NCBI GenBank assembly: GCA_029962745.1
Contig: CM057171.1
Location: 3,878,682-3,942,681 of the forward strand
DNA from: Echinometra lucunter
Lineage: Eukaryota > Echinodermata > Echinoidea > Camarodonta > Echinometridae
DNA: 64,000 nucleotides
Reading direction: 5' to 3'
Positions within the stretch are counted from its first letter, which is position 1. Every line of letters starts with the position of its first letter. Positions 32,901-45,466 of the stretch are shown piece after piece. The translations under genes were made by a program, and so were the position numbers. The notes under the pieces were generated by a model. That model saw only the letters and a program-made list of their open reading frames with translations. It was not told where the DNA came from and did not search any database.

Positions 32901-34765
32901 TTGAATCACTTGATATACAGTGGAAACTGACTATAATGAGGAACTTGGGACCATGAAATTCACCTTCATGATATCAGACTCTCCTTACCGTTATATCAGG
33001 GTAAAGAGTAAGGAAAATAAAGACCTGGAACCAGTAAAACTACCTTGCTACCTACATTAGAAATACCGCTATATCAGAGCTCTTTATAACGAATTTCCAC
33101 TTTATAATCTTAAGCTCAATCTTAATCTAAATTAATTCTTAATTGTTACTTTGCATCTATCACTCTTCTTTGAAGGTAGGGGATCCCATTTGCAAATGTT
33201 TTTTAGAAACCTCATAAAACTCAAGAGGGTCGAACAGTATACCATAATGATCATGTGTATGAAATGTCATAGTCATGGGCTTTGCAACTTTTTTGTAAGA
33301 AATGAAAAACTATACCCAATCCCTATGAACTGTTGCAACAGTTTTAATTTAAATGTTGAATAGATACCTGTAAGTGTCTGTGCCAGGAAATGTGTCACGC
33401 TCAATGTGTGTATGGGTACATGTACATGTAATGTGTGTTGCACAAAATGCTGTATGTATGTTCTCTGGGATATTCCCGGACATTTACACTTATACATGTA
33501 TGTACATGTATATCAAGGAATTTGAAAACATGTCTCTTCACATAATTTATACGTAGGCGTGTCATTGATTCAAATGATTATTTTACTCTCATTTTTTCCT
33601 CATTGACACGAAGTTTACAGTTTTGTTAATTTGAGGGAAGAACTTAATCATCTACCTCTACAATATGCAGGTACATCTATGAAGGTATGAAGCTATGAAG
33701 GTAAGTTGATTTTGGGGGTTGCAAAGAGGACCCCCTACATTGAATATTAGAAAGAATAAAGTTCAAGGGGATTCAGTATTAAGGAAATACATTGTATATT
33801 GTGTTACAATGAAAAATATATACACAAACGATCTTCTCTTTAAAAATGATAGCATGCTTTTGATGACACACACTACTTAATCCTTATCACGAAATAACTT
33901 GATCTATAAACACACTCCGGTCAAATTCAAGGAAATTTTCAGCATAGGGGTCACCCGTAGCCCCCTCATGATTAAGACTTCAAAGTGTGCTTGTTTCAAG
34001 CCGGAAATCTAGCGTAAGAAATCAATTAACACTTGGCAAAGGGTGAGGGGAGAAGGGTCTTGATATTCAATGAATTCACCCTTCCTCTCTCTTTCTCTCT
34101 CTTCCCCCGTCAACTCTCTTTATATTTCTCTCTCGCTCTTTTCCGCTCTCCCCATGCCTCACCCAGAAATATACTCAGGTCAATCTGATCATACAGAGCT
34201 CCACTTGACTTTTCAAAAATCTGGGCCATATCAAGAACACAATACAAACAAATAAACAAACTAACAAATAATAACATAAACAAATGAAAGAGGGTTCTTC
34301 AAAATCTCTGCATATCTACAAGTGTGTACATGTACATGTAGGTTGCATACATTATACTTGTATGCATGCAAAAATACTTTAGAGGACCTCCATGTACAGT
34401 ACAAGGAAGTATACCTGTATGTATGCAAAACTGAAACTGTATCACTTTCCTTTTTTTTTTTTCATACCATGTTCAACACATTCATATACCGGAAATCAGA
34501 CAACAGCTCTTCGTCTCTTCTACACGTATAATTAAACATTGAAGATGACCTGTAAATCATCTACACACAGATGGTATGACAATCATATCATCTACACTTA
34601 TGCAGATTCCACTGTGTTTCCTGATAGCAGTTCTTTGTGTGCATGCAGATCAGAACAGGTTTCCTTGCTTTCACGAACCCCATCAACCTATGAGAAAGGT
34701 TTACTAATTATTTTTCAACATTTCCCATATTAAGCCAAGCTTCTCTATAAAGATAAACTTGAGTT

Positions 34766-34917
34766 CAGGACCCTGTTTCATAAAACTTGTTCTCAATAAC
34801 AAGATGCAATAACTGTTACAAGCTATTGAAATCCTTGCATCTGATTGGTCAAGAGCAACTTTGTCACAGAAATGTGGTAGGTGTTACTGATAACAAGTTT
34901 TATAAAATGGAGCCCTG
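34766..34917. mobile_element. Palindromic MITE in intron 3
   Basis: The left end CAGGACCCTGTTTCATAAAA and the complement of the right end CAGGGCTCCATTTTATAAAA continue into a shared AACTTGTT-TCA-TAAC. The interior has TCTGATTGGTCAAG, a CCAAT-type word. A decayed relative is at 41505-41625. Confidence 0.75.
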
Positions 34918-36105
34918 GTCATACAATCGCAATGTGAAGGAAACTGTTTTACAGTTATTGGGAAAGGTTGATAAGTATGAAATAAATACTGATTTAAACC
35001 CTAAGGTTTTCAAATCATTAAAGAAATAATATACACCTAAAAATTGTTGAAAAGCACAGTACATGTACATGTACAGTGTATGCACTAGCTGCACACAGAT
35101 ATGGTAAGCCTCCTACATATATACATTGTATGTGTCTTGACGTTTTTCAAATTTAAGGGCATTTGAAAAGTAATTTTCTTAATGGGGCATTTCTATTATA
35201 ATATTCTTCCAAACTGACAGACACCAAAGACTGAGAAAGCTTCCAAATTAGCTTTCACCTGTAGACCAGAGCTCAAGCTTCCCTTTAAATCACAGCAAAT
35301 GGATCTACAGTAGTTCTCTTGCACATTCACATGTAGATGTAGGCAGTCTGTTTTTCTTTTTCTTTTTTTTGGCACAGATACAATGTGTATGAGGCTACAT
35401 GTATGACGCTTTCCCAAATGAGCCGAGATGAAATGGGATTTCCAGACAGATTGATCAAAATATCGCCCTTGTTTACTTCATAAATTCTTTCTGCCAATTC
35501 AATTTGTATGGAAGAACAACCTGCCGGGGAGGAGGCTGAACACATATATAAAAACAGCATGTCATAAATTGCATTTACATGTACATGTAGGCTAACTTAT
35601 GACATCAGCAGCTACCCCATTTACATACACAAGAGGAAATAGTAGCCCCGTTCATATTGCCCATTTATAATCCATATGATAGGTGCAAATGTTATGCCTA
35701 TTTTACGGATACGCTTCGGACTGCTGGTAAAATGAACAGCTCCTTCCGAATATTGCGGTATTTGCTTCCTATATTATATGCTTATTTTGTGCCTATTTGA
35801 CGCCTATCTTACACTTAAAGTCCTATTAATATTACCATAATATTCATTCATTCATTTACTTACGGACTCATCACTCTTTTAGTCTTACGTATATTTCACA
35901 AGTATATTTATTCATTTTATTTTCAGGGGAGGAGAGGGAGGGAAGGATTTTTTCTCATCTTGCTGGCACTGCCCTTGGCTGTAACATCAAGCTTGGTTCT
36001 AATACAAGATGGAGCACAGCAAATTATCCTCATTATGCTATACATCCTAACCATGATATAAAGGATCAGAAGCTTGCTAAGAACTAGTGAGATTCTTATC
36101 ATCCA

Positions 36106-36203
36106 CACAAACAAACAAACAAACAAACAAACAAACAAAACAAATGAACAAAGTAACAAACAAACAAAACACACACACACACACACACACAAAAAAAAAA
36201 AAA
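36106..36203. repeat. (ACAA)n and (AC)n microsatellites
   Basis: Runs of ACAA at about 36106-36140 and of AC at about 36169-36190, then poly(A). Intron 3. Confidence 0.95.
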
Positions 36204-37319
36204 TCAGTCAGATACTGACAGCCTCAATCTTTCTCTTTTTTAAGATATAGTGTATAGTGCTACTGGTAGTTAGTTGCTGTGTGTGAATGGCTCTAACGTG
36301 TGGGCAGTGGGTGCACTGTGGGCAGTCCACCTTATGACATCATCGATGTGGGATGCTCACTGTGGGTCGTGATGATTTGACATTTCTCTTCAATTATCAG
36401 CCTTCTCAATGAAGGCACTCTCAAATGAAAAATACTTACACCATGTATGCAAACATGGATCATTCTTTCAAGTCTTAACCTGCATGTACTGCATGTATGT
36501 GTACCTGTAAGAAGTTTTGGAGTTTAATTATGACAAGCAGAAATTAGAAATGTAAACACATGTGAGATGAAAAAAAATCTTTGTTTATTTCTTTCATGTT
36601 TCTTAAGATTTCTAGCAGTATCACATAAACATGTCACATCAATTTGCCCTAGAAAAACTATCCACCTCTCTCTCTCTCTCCCTCTCTCTCCCTCTCTCTC
36701 CCATTCACTCTAATTAATTTTACTAATTCACTTCTATTTCTCCCCTCAAATCATTTTTCTTCTTTCTTTTAATCTCTCTGCCAGTTCAACTCTCCCTGTC
36801 TATAGATCTCTCCTTCTCCCTCTTCCCCCGTCTCCCATCTCTCTTTCCTTCTCCTCCTTTCCCCTTCTCTCTCTGGCAGAACTCTTGGGTCCTGTCTACA
36901 ACATGTACAAGTGATTTGCATCATGTGAAGAAAGGGCATTAATGTACATCCAGCAACTCTACACTATTTCCATAAAATTCACAACACCCTTCCTTCCTCA
37001 TGTACCTTACTAGTTTCCTATCAAGAAAATGATCCTTAGACCAATCAAGGCATATTCTCATAATCTCAAGGTACCTTTTACCTACATGTATATATTCTCC
37101 CTTTCATCTTATTTCCTCTAATAAATGCTGATATCCAGGATCCAGGATACATGGAATAAGAATATCAGACCATATCAAATTCTTTTACTAACAAAAAAAC
37201 TTGAAGTACTGTTCTAAATATTAACACATGTTCTACAGCCTACCGACACACATGCACAGTGTAAGTTCTGTTAGAAAGCTGTGGTAATGAGGTTTACACA
37301 CACTCACCAAAACTTCCTT

Positions 37320-38536
37320 GTATAGTACTGAGCTTTACCTAACATCTGGTAGAATGTTGTAGTTCTGTGGTTTATCTTTAAGATCTAGTAGAGATGGTGT
37401 GGTACAACTGTGATTTACACACATCAACCAAAGGTGTTGTTAGAAACTGGTGTGGTACTGTGGTTTACCTACAATGTATGATCTGGTAGAATGATGTGTT
37501 ACACATACTAAGTAACCAAAAGGTCTGTCAGATAAACTTGTGCAGGGCCCCGTAACACAAAGATCTGCAATCAATCGCAAAGTTGTAACAGCCAATGAAG
37601 ACTACTGTTTCATGCGCATCTCGTTCAAAAAGGTCACCCTGAGCCAATCAGAATGGTTGTTTTGAATTTGCGACTGACTGCAAATCTTTGTGTTACTGGA
37701 CCCAGAACTGTGGTTTACCTAGGATCTGGTAGAGCTGTGGTAGTGGTAGAGCCAAGAGTTCTGTTATCAAAGTTAACTAAAGTGGTACTGTGGTTTACTA
37801 AGATCTGGTAGAAATGTATGGTACTGTGGTATATACAAACTAACCAAATGCTCTGTATGATTAACCAGGGTAGTAGTGTGGCCTACCTAAAATCTGGTGG
37901 AATGGTGTGGTGCTGTGGTAAACACATTAACAGTTCTGTTGTATTAACTAGTATAGTACTACGGTTTACCCGAGACCTAGTAGAATGGTGTGGTAGTGGT
38001 ACTGTGGTGTACACACACTAACTCAATATTCTGTTTGATTAACCAGTGAAGTAAGTACTGTGGTTTACTTGAGATCTGGTACTCTGGTAGAATGGTGTGG
38101 TACTATGGTGTACACACACTAACCCAATATTCTGTTTGATTAACTAGTGTAGTAAATACTGTGGTTTACCTGAGATCTGGTAGAATGGTGTGTTCTGTTG
38201 TATACACACACTAACCCAATATTCTGTTTGATTAACTAGTGTAGTAAATACTGTGGTTTACCTGAGATCTGGTAGAATGGTGTGTACTGTGGTATACACA
38301 CACTAACCCAATATTCTGTTTGATTAACTAGTGTAGTAAATACTGTGGTTTACCTGAGATCTGGTAGAATGGTGTGTACTGTGGTATACACACACTAACC
38401 CAATATTCTGTTTGATTAACTAGTGTAGTAAGTAATGTGGTTTACCTGAGATCTGGTAGAGTGGTGTGTACTGTGGTATACACACACTATTCTGTTTGAT
38501 TAACTAGTGTAGTAAGTACTGTGGTTTACTTGAGAT
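37320..38536. repeat. Minisatellite of about 90 bp derived from the exon 3 end and donor
   Basis: About 13 copies of a unit containing TGGTTTACCTGAGATCTGGT and AGAATGGTGTG. The rightmost units (38131, 38220, 38311, 38404, 38488) are nearly identical and 84-93 bp apart; the leftmost are degenerate. The unit matches the boundary of exon 3 (38775-38815, TGGCTTACCTAAGATCCGGC and AGAATAGTGTG) plus about 50 bp of adjoining intron. Each unit therefore carries a donor-like CAG|GTAAACC in the transcript sense. Two MITEs interrupt the array region. Confidence 0.85.
37543..37703. mobile_element. Palindromic MITE within the minisatellite
   Basis: The left end CAGGGCCCCGTAACACAAAG and the complement of the right end GGGTCCAGTAACACAAAG agree and continue through GAT-TGCA-TCA-TCGCAAA. 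The interior carries two CCAAT words, GCCAATGAAG and GCCAATCAGAA. Confidence 0.8.
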
Positions 38537-38711
38537 CAGGGTGCCGTTGCATAAAAACTTGCTATTACATGTATAGTAACTTTGCCATAAATGGTAACTA
38601 CAATGTACCATGGTAACACTGCTCAACAGCCAATCAAAATCCAGTATTCCATGAAAGTTACCATTGATGGCAAAGTTAGTATAATAGCAAGTTTCATGCA
38701 ACGGTACCCTG
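38537..38711. mobile_element. Palindromic MITE next to exon 3
   Basis: The ends CAGGGTGCCGTTGCAT and ATGCAACGGTACCCTG are inverted copies and continue through AAACTTGCTATTA. The interior has GCCAATCAAAAT. It splits one minisatellite unit between GAGAT and GTAGC. Confidence 0.85.
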
Positions 38712-38783
38712 GTAGCATGGTGTGATACTGTGGTATATACACACACTAACCAAATATTTTGTTAGCATGATACTGTGGCTTAC

Positions 38784-38945
38784 CTAAGATCCGGCAGAAT
38801 AGTGTGGTACTGTGTGGGTAATGTCTGGTCGGCATCACCGAGCTCTGCTTGAGCAATAAGACCAAAGAGTTTGATCTTCTCCTGGTGCGTGACTGCATAG
38901 TGACCAAGGAGCAGTCTGTTCTTCAGTGTGAGGTAGTAGATGTGT
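38784..38945 (-). CDS. MYLIP-like: MYLIP-like FERM gene, exon 3 (FERM F2 lobe)
   Basis: Minus strand, acceptor CAACAG to donor TTAG|GTAAGCC. The first base completes Arg-93 and two bases remain at the end. It encodes HIYYLTLKNRLLLGHYAVTH, then KLFGLIAQAELGDADQTLP and YHTILPDL, the alpha-helical F2 lobe pattern (LL-G, then LAALAAQAEFGD in other FERM proteins). The donor end of this exon is the source of the tandem array in the following intron. Confidence 0.85.
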
Positions 38946-39062
38946 CTGTTGAGTGATAAATGAAAGGAAAACATAAACATGTACATAAACATGTAACAAT
39001 AACAACAAAAGCACTAACAATAAATGCAACAATATAAAGATAATGTCAATGGTTATGATAAC

Positions 39063-39071
39063 AACAATAAC

Positions 39072-39134
<63 letters not shown>

Positions 39135-39180
39135 AATAAAATATTAATTATAATAATAACAATAATAATAGCAACAATAA
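39063..39180. repeat. (AAT)n microsatellite
   Basis: Long AAT run with interruptions in intron 2. Confidence 0.95.
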
Positions 39181-40068
39181 AGTAATTACATATAACAATA
39201 ATAATGATAAATACAGTTACATGATGATAATGATGATGACAATATCAGTACATGTATGTTCTTGTTTAACACTGCTACAGTATACGTGTACATGTACATT
39301 GTAACTTTCCACACATAGTTCCCACCGTACCCCTTATTTCTTATTTTTCTGACAGATCTTCTGAAGTAATTTTTCCAAGAAGTTACATAATACTGTTGTA
39401 TACATGAAAACAGGAACATACAGTACATGTAAGAAGATTTCACCATTGTATCAGAATGAAATGAAAGAGCAAAGAGACCTAAAGTCTGAGAACTTATTTC
39501 ATGATAAATAATGACTCAGAGTTGCAACTCTCCATACAATGTTAGTTCAGTCATGCGTTATCAAGATAAATACAAACCTGGGAGCTTGCACTCATTGTAC
39601 CGTGCATTCAATTGTCTGGGCTCAAGTGTACCAAATACAAAAGACTTTAAGCAAACTACTACAATTTCATGATGTTTACAATTTGTTCCTCACATGTACA
39701 TGTATGTACATGTATACATGTACATGTAAACCAATCCGTGAGTACATGGACAAAATCATGTGTTTTCATGCACAAAGTACAGTACATGTAAATTGTAATC
39801 TACATGTTAAGGGCTGATTGTACAATTTCAAGGAAATTGAGCCCTTTATTTCACTGACTGGGCAAGTCATGGCTATAATTTTATTTTTCAGCACTACTGA
39901 GAATTTTGGATTGGGAGGGGGACTGCTGTTGTTTTGTTCATTTACTTCTTTTTCAAACATTTAATGTTTGAACCAAATTCACACAAATGATACATTTTTA
40001 GCTCTAAAAGAGCTTTTTTTTCTACTGCTAGAGGATACGATATTTCATTCTCCCCCCTTATCAATATT

Positions 40069-41344
40069 CAGTGGCGTAATGAGCCAAAATATTTGGGGGG
40101 GCTCAATCTTTGCGAGGAGCGAAGCGACCAACCCTGAGGGAGTGTAGCGACCGAGCCGGGGTACCCCCCCCCCCCCTTCACGATACGGAGCTTTTTCATT
40201 TTTTCGACTTAAATTCCAACTTCAGTTCAGTTCAGCTTTTATTTTCTCTCATTTCCAACAAAAGGATTTCATTTTAGTGGGGCGGTAGTGAGCACGCGAA
40301 GCGTGTGAATCACTTAATGAGCACGCGAAGCGCGCTCCCTAGGGGGGAGGGTGCAGGGAGGGGGGAGTTTCCCCCCTCCCGCGCGAAGCGCGGAAGCTCA
40401 GACGTTTGATGACATGTTTGATGACATGTACTGTTATGGATAAACGTGTCATGAATTTACCGACCGGAAAAGGATATTTTTTCATGAACTTGGAAACATG
40501 ATTATGAAAACATGCAGCCCAAATAATCTTCTTAAGTTTCAAACAAATGCCAGCGTTACACAAAATACTTTATTACTTATGATGATAATACAGACAAAGG
40601 CACTATGAAATAAAAAGGACGAGCATGGAGAGGGTGTGATGCGGTGGGGTACCAGGGTTTCACTCCCACAGTGGCATAGCTAGGATTTCATTTTAGTGGG
40701 GCGGTTGTGAGCGCGCGAAGCGCGCTCCCTAGGGGGGAGGGTGCAGGGAGGGGAGTTTTCCCCCTCCAGCCCGAAGCGCGGAAGCTCCGACGTTTCTTTG
40801 CATTGTTCCTTGTCTGCTCCCGCTCTTCTTACGTTCTCTTACCTTTTTTCTTTTCTCGCTTCTGCTTTTTTTCCTTCTACTTTTTCTTTCTTTTTTGTTG
40901 GTGTTTTGGAGGGGTGACCGCCCCCATCGTCCCCCCCCCCGGCTACGTAAGTGCACTCCCATGGTAAAGGAGTTTTTTTGCAGTATTGATGGTTTGCAAC
41001 TCTGTAAAAGAACACTATTTGGGACTGCAAACTTAAAGCCCGTGTCTAGTTTTGGTAAATCTAAGAATGTTCATTATCAAAGTTTGAATCCATTGTCAGA
41101 TAAACAGATAAAACCAAGTGTTATATCATAAAACACATTAGTATTGATATTATGCGTGTTTTCTGCCTTGCTATGCATGCTATTTGGGAAATTGTGAATG
41201 CGTTACTTAACAGTAGAAAGGAAGTCTAGGGAGAAGTAATGAAATTCGTGTGATAACACTTATATAAAATTGAAAATAAACCATGGTTGAAATTTATTTG
41301 GGGGGGCTGGCGCCCCCCCAAGCCCCCCCTCCAGTACGCCAGTG
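40069..41344. mobile_element. Nonautonomous hAT element with 8-bp target duplication
   Basis: The element starts CAGTGGCGTA and ends TACGCCAGTG. The 8-mer TCAATATT lies directly on both sides (40061-40068 and 41345-41352). CAGTGG-type ends plus an exact 8-bp duplication identify the hAT superfamily. The interior has long G and C runs, repeated GCGAAGCG words and no transposase. A smaller hAT element is nested at 40669-40953. It lies in intron 2 of the FERM gene. Confidence 0.85.
40669..40953. mobile_element. hAT MITE nested in a related hAT element
   Basis: Starts CAGTGGCATAGC and ends GGCTACGTAAGTG, with CACTCCCA directly on both sides (40661-40668 and 40954-40961). Its left half (TTTCATTTTAGTGGGGCGG, GCGCGAAGCGCG, the GGTGCAGGGAGG block) matches 40268-40412 in the host element. 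Confidence 0.85.
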
Positions 41345-41991
41345 TCAATATTAACAAACTTGTTTTAATATACATTGTAGTATTTCTTAAAGCATTGCTT
41401 TTGATTGCCTGTGAGTAGACTTGACAAAATGTTGGATCTCATGGCTGAAATAAAGTTGATGAAACAGGGACAAAAGCAACTTCTGGCCCACCCCCCCCCC
41501 CTTTCTAAAACTTGTTATCAATAACAAGTAATGATAATTTAAAACCTACTGAAATAATTACATAATGGCGGTTTTCATTGAATTTTGGCACGCGTCATCA
41601 GTAACAGTTTGCAACAGGGCCCCCAAGTTAAAAATGAATGTATATATCCTCAAAATATATGACTCCTTTAATCAAAAATATCTTCATAATCAATAGACAC
41701 TTGCGATTAATTTGAAGTTACAGATACATGTAGATGCGAATCATGGCGAGATACATGTACAATTCATTGTAAAAATTTCTGTGCAATAATTTTTCACAAC
41801 AAATTATTTACGTGAGCTGATTTGCAGGTCACGGGGCCCTCATGACATACTGTACAGTAAGGACATCTGTTTTTCATAAACGTACATACATAGACCATGG
41901 ATGTACATGTAACTAAGAGGAAAACACATGACTGAAATACAAAAAATAAACAAAAATAAACAAAAACAAAATTGAAACCAAATTGCGATAC

Positions 41992-42182
41992 CTTGTGATG
42001 GGCTGTTGAAGCTCCTGCGGAGAAACAAAGAATTTGACCTGAAGACTGAGTCTATGCGGGGAGCGCCCCCTAAGTTGTACTCCAAGAGGATTTCTTAGAT
42101 TGAGCCATAACAGCTCTCCTCGCCTTGAGCGATAGCGAAGACCAAAGTAGCTCTTCTCCAATAAACCCAGGTCCTCACATAC
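41992..42182 (-). CDS. MYLIP-like: MYLIP-like FERM gene, exon 2 (FERM F1 lobe)
   Basis: Minus strand, acceptor TTTTTCAG to donor CAAG|GTATCG. It begins in phase 0 and ends with two bases. It encodes VCEDLGLLEKSYFGLRYRS, then ELLWLNLRNPLGVQL, then LSLQVKFFVSPQELQQPIT. The VC-LGLLEKxYFGL stretch is the classic ubiquitin-like F1 lobe of FERM domains. LWLNLRN with VKFFVxP and TRHI across the next junction matches the MYLIP/Dnr1 family better than ezrin or FRMD types. Confidence 0.9.
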
Positions 42183-44112
42183 CTGAAAAACAGATGGAAA
42201 CATGTATGTGTACATATTAGTCGAATGAAGTCTGGGTTGTTAGGAAGGGAGGATTAAGTGGTTGTTTTCATTATTAGTTTTTAATTCAAATATAGTGAAT
42301 GAACATATTTCAGAAATAAAAAAAGGCAGACATAATTTACTCTATATGATGTTAGTCTCTAACAGAAAGAGCATTTAATTTGCTAGATTACATGTACCTG
42401 ATTCAGTATTCACTATTATAATAAACTGAGCGATTTACAATGTACATAACATATGCATGTACATACATGTAAACTCCCCTCCCACTTGTAATGTTTTTCC
42501 TAGGTCTTGTCAATCTACATATATACATGTACATGTACAAGTAGCCTGGACTAATGTGTCACAAAGCCCTTTGTGGCAACTACATGTAAGACAGGTTTAA
42601 GCTGTACACGTACTGTACATTTACTGTACAAAGGTATACATGTACATATGTAAGAGAAAATGCAAGCCTGTCACCTGCTAGTATTTCATTACATGTACAC
42701 TGTACGTGTACAGTGTAGTTCAATGCAATGTATGTACAAGGCCTATCACACACTGTCAAATGTTCAAAGAATTTCAGAGGTGTAATTCACTCATTTTGTA
42801 AATAAAACCTTCCATAAATAAAAACCTTCCCAATAACTTCCTAGTCTTCTGGAAATAACTTCCTGTCAGGAAACCATTGAGAAAGGTGATTCTTTACATG
42901 CAGCTTCAGATAACGTACATGTACAGGTGACGACATATCAGGAAAGATTTCAAGGGTATTTATAAACGAAAACAGCATAATGCTCAGTAGTGGATAAAGG
43001 CAGTGTGTAGTAATATGCCATTAAGCTTACATGTATTTGCTTTTAGCACTGTAGGAAGATAAAATATTTTCATATGATTTCTTCACTTTGATCTTTATGA
43101 CTTCATCAACGTGATCAGGTCCCCAACTATATACACTGTAGTCGAGGCGCATAGGCAAATTAGGAGACTCTCTCCCATTTCAGCAACAGTTTCTGATATT
43201 GGGGACCTTGCTCACAAAAAGGACAAAAGAAATGACATCAACAACAAGGCAAATTTTCCCAGCCATTTTTTTTTCCCTCTCTCTGACTCTGCAGCCCATT
43301 TGTTTTGAAAAGGCAAGTGAATTATTAAAGAAGTCACTTGTCCAAAAGGGCAAGTCAAATCCATGAAAACTATCACGAGAACAAATGAAAAATTAGTTGA
43401 TTTAATGCTAACAGTGCAAGTACATCTTCAGCAATGGCGAATAAATATCAACGTTGCAAAATTATTCAAACTGTCATGAATTTTCGTATTTTGTGGAAAC
43501 AGAGCTAGTAATACATGCATATGTTTTCGGGCAAGCAAGATATGCTTTGGGCAAGCAATTTTCAAAGAAACTTGCCCAAATGGGCAAGCAGGAAAACAAA
43601 ATTTTGTAGAGTCCTGCATGGATTACAACAAATGTTGTTCTCATACGGTGTAAAAACAAATAATGTACACGTACATGTTGAGGGGTGATTTTTAAAGTAG
43701 AGGGTAAAAACAGACATTTTTCAATCTACATGTATAGGAATCTGCTTTGATATCATATTTTGAATTTTAGCCAGAGTAAACCCCTTTAAAAGAAATACAA
43801 ATAAATTTTTGCTATCTGATACTTTGGGGACTGTATCCCATCAACAGTCTTCATGTAAGTCTCCCATTTTGGCCATATGCCTTTACTTTCTTTAAATCAT
43901 GGATGCTGTCCCACATGTAGTAGCATCCATGCTTAAATGAAGGGTCTGGTGACTTTCATCTGGACAGTGTAGATCTTATCTACAGTGTATCAGCTCCTGA
44001 GCAGAAATTTTTGAAATAAATTTCAGTAACAATACATGTACACTGTAAGTAACTGTTCTTCTTCCTGTGGAGCAATTGCACTCAACTACATTTACATTTA
44101 TATGTGTATACC

Positions 44113-44339
44113 CAGTTGTGGGGTGTCCGGACAGGTTGTGTATCCGGACAGTCGATTTTAAACAGCCAATTGGAAAAGTTCACAAACAAATCTCTTAAAT
44201 GTTTTAGCACAAAATGTTAGACAATATTATAGAGAACAAATATTGATGATGATTAGCACAAATCAATGCATAATTTTTGTTTAATCCAAAGACAAAAAAG
44301 AAGGCTTCATTTTTGTTACATGTCCGGACACCCAACGCC
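44113..44339. mobile_element. Short TIR element with TGTCCGGACA ends
   Basis: The left GGGGTGTCCGGACA and the right TGTCCGGACACCC are inverted. The interior is AT-rich with AGCCAATTGG. The boundaries are uncertain. Intron 1 of the FERM gene. Confidence 0.5.
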
Positions 44340-44351
44340 CCATCCTACACT

Positions 44352-45117
44352 GGGTGATTTCAAGTACGGTGTTATTTGGAGGCTGGTGTTGGTGTTGTGA
44401 GAACACCAACAACAGCCTTAACACCGAACTTGAAATCAGGCTGGTGTTGGGATTGACCTCGCGAGATTTGACGTATTTCTGGTAGTCAGTGTTGCTTTCT
44501 GGTGTTGAATGTCGTCTGCTGAAGCTGAGTATCACAGTTCGTGTTGACGATTTACATGTAATGTCCCCATTCACCAACACCAGCCCCTAAGGATTAGGAA
44601 ATTCATGATTTCAAGCACTATGGTGTTGGTGTTTGTCGTTTGTGTTGTAATCATACATGTACATGCTATTCCTGCTTCTCCCTCACAGAGCAGCAGCACT
44701 CTTTGCTGCAGCCACTCGTGACACGATGGTGGTTAAACCCATTTCGCAGTCAAAACAACTTGGAATAATCAAAACCATATATTTTCTTTGTAAGAGTGAT
44801 AATTTTCCTCATGGATTCTTCAAATGACTAGACCCCCTACATGTATATGCAATTAGAATCCAATAAGATGTAGACTCTAGACTCTAGATCTACACCTAGA
44901 TTTATTAGAAATTCTGAGGGAAAATGATTTTATCATCGAGATATTTCGCTACTAGCATATGACGTCACTCGGTGTTGAGCTATCGATAAGGTGATCGGAT
45001 CAGATCGGTATCGTCCCTCTAAACTCACCGTTGGTGTTGGAGCTCGGTTCAGCAGCCTTTCCACGCTCTCAACACCAACGGCAACACCAACACCACACAC
45101 CAAACTTGAAATCACCC
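44352..45117. mobile_element. 766-bp TIR element rich in AACACC/GGTGTT
   Basis: The left GGGTGATTTCAAGT and the right ACTTGAAATCACCC are perfect inverted copies. Inside, GGTGTTGG and CCAACACC are reiterated on both halves. No coding capacity. Intron 1 of the FERM gene. Confidence 0.8.
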
Positions 45118-45379
45118 ATTGTACAGTACATGTACATGTATAAACCTGTACATGGTTCTCTGCAGTAATAGCAGACAAGATGACCGACAAATCCGAGATG
45201 TCGTTGATCTTGTAGTTATGACGGTTTCATGAAACGCGCCCCAGGCATGCCAGGTTTTCAATCCACATGCACGCACAACAAGTGCCTGAACATGAACATG
45301 ATGATCATGATCATTTCTGGCTGAAATTCTGTGACAATATACTGAACTAGTGCCAGTATTAGTGGTCTAGACTACTTAC

Positions 45380-45466
45380 TTTATCGAATAGAACTTGTCC
45401 TAAATCCGAATGAGGTATTCTGTATTCTCTCACAACTGATGGACTTTCACTCACAAAACACCACAT
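45380..45466 (-). CDS. MYLIP-like: MYLIP-like FERM gene, first coding exon
   Basis: The ATG at 45466-45464 opens 29 codons, MWCFVSESPSVVREY to LGQVLFDK, and the donor AAA|GTAAGT leaves phase 0. Joined to exons 2-5 the frame stays open for 282 codons (87+191+162+222+184 = 846 bases) and gives a complete FERM domain starting at residue 1, as in MYLIP (IDOL), an E3 ubiquitin ligase that targets lipoprotein receptors in vertebrates, and in insect Dnr1. In those proteins a RING finger follows the FERM domain. The RING is not seen here, so ligase activity is inferred from the family only. The alternative is another FERM protein with a very N-terminal domain. Confidence 0.85.

Noticed and set aside
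45133..45215. Possible FERM exon ending near 45140 (minus)
   Set aside because: The exon at 45380-45466 fits the FERM start and phase far better, and this segment borders MITE-like sequence.
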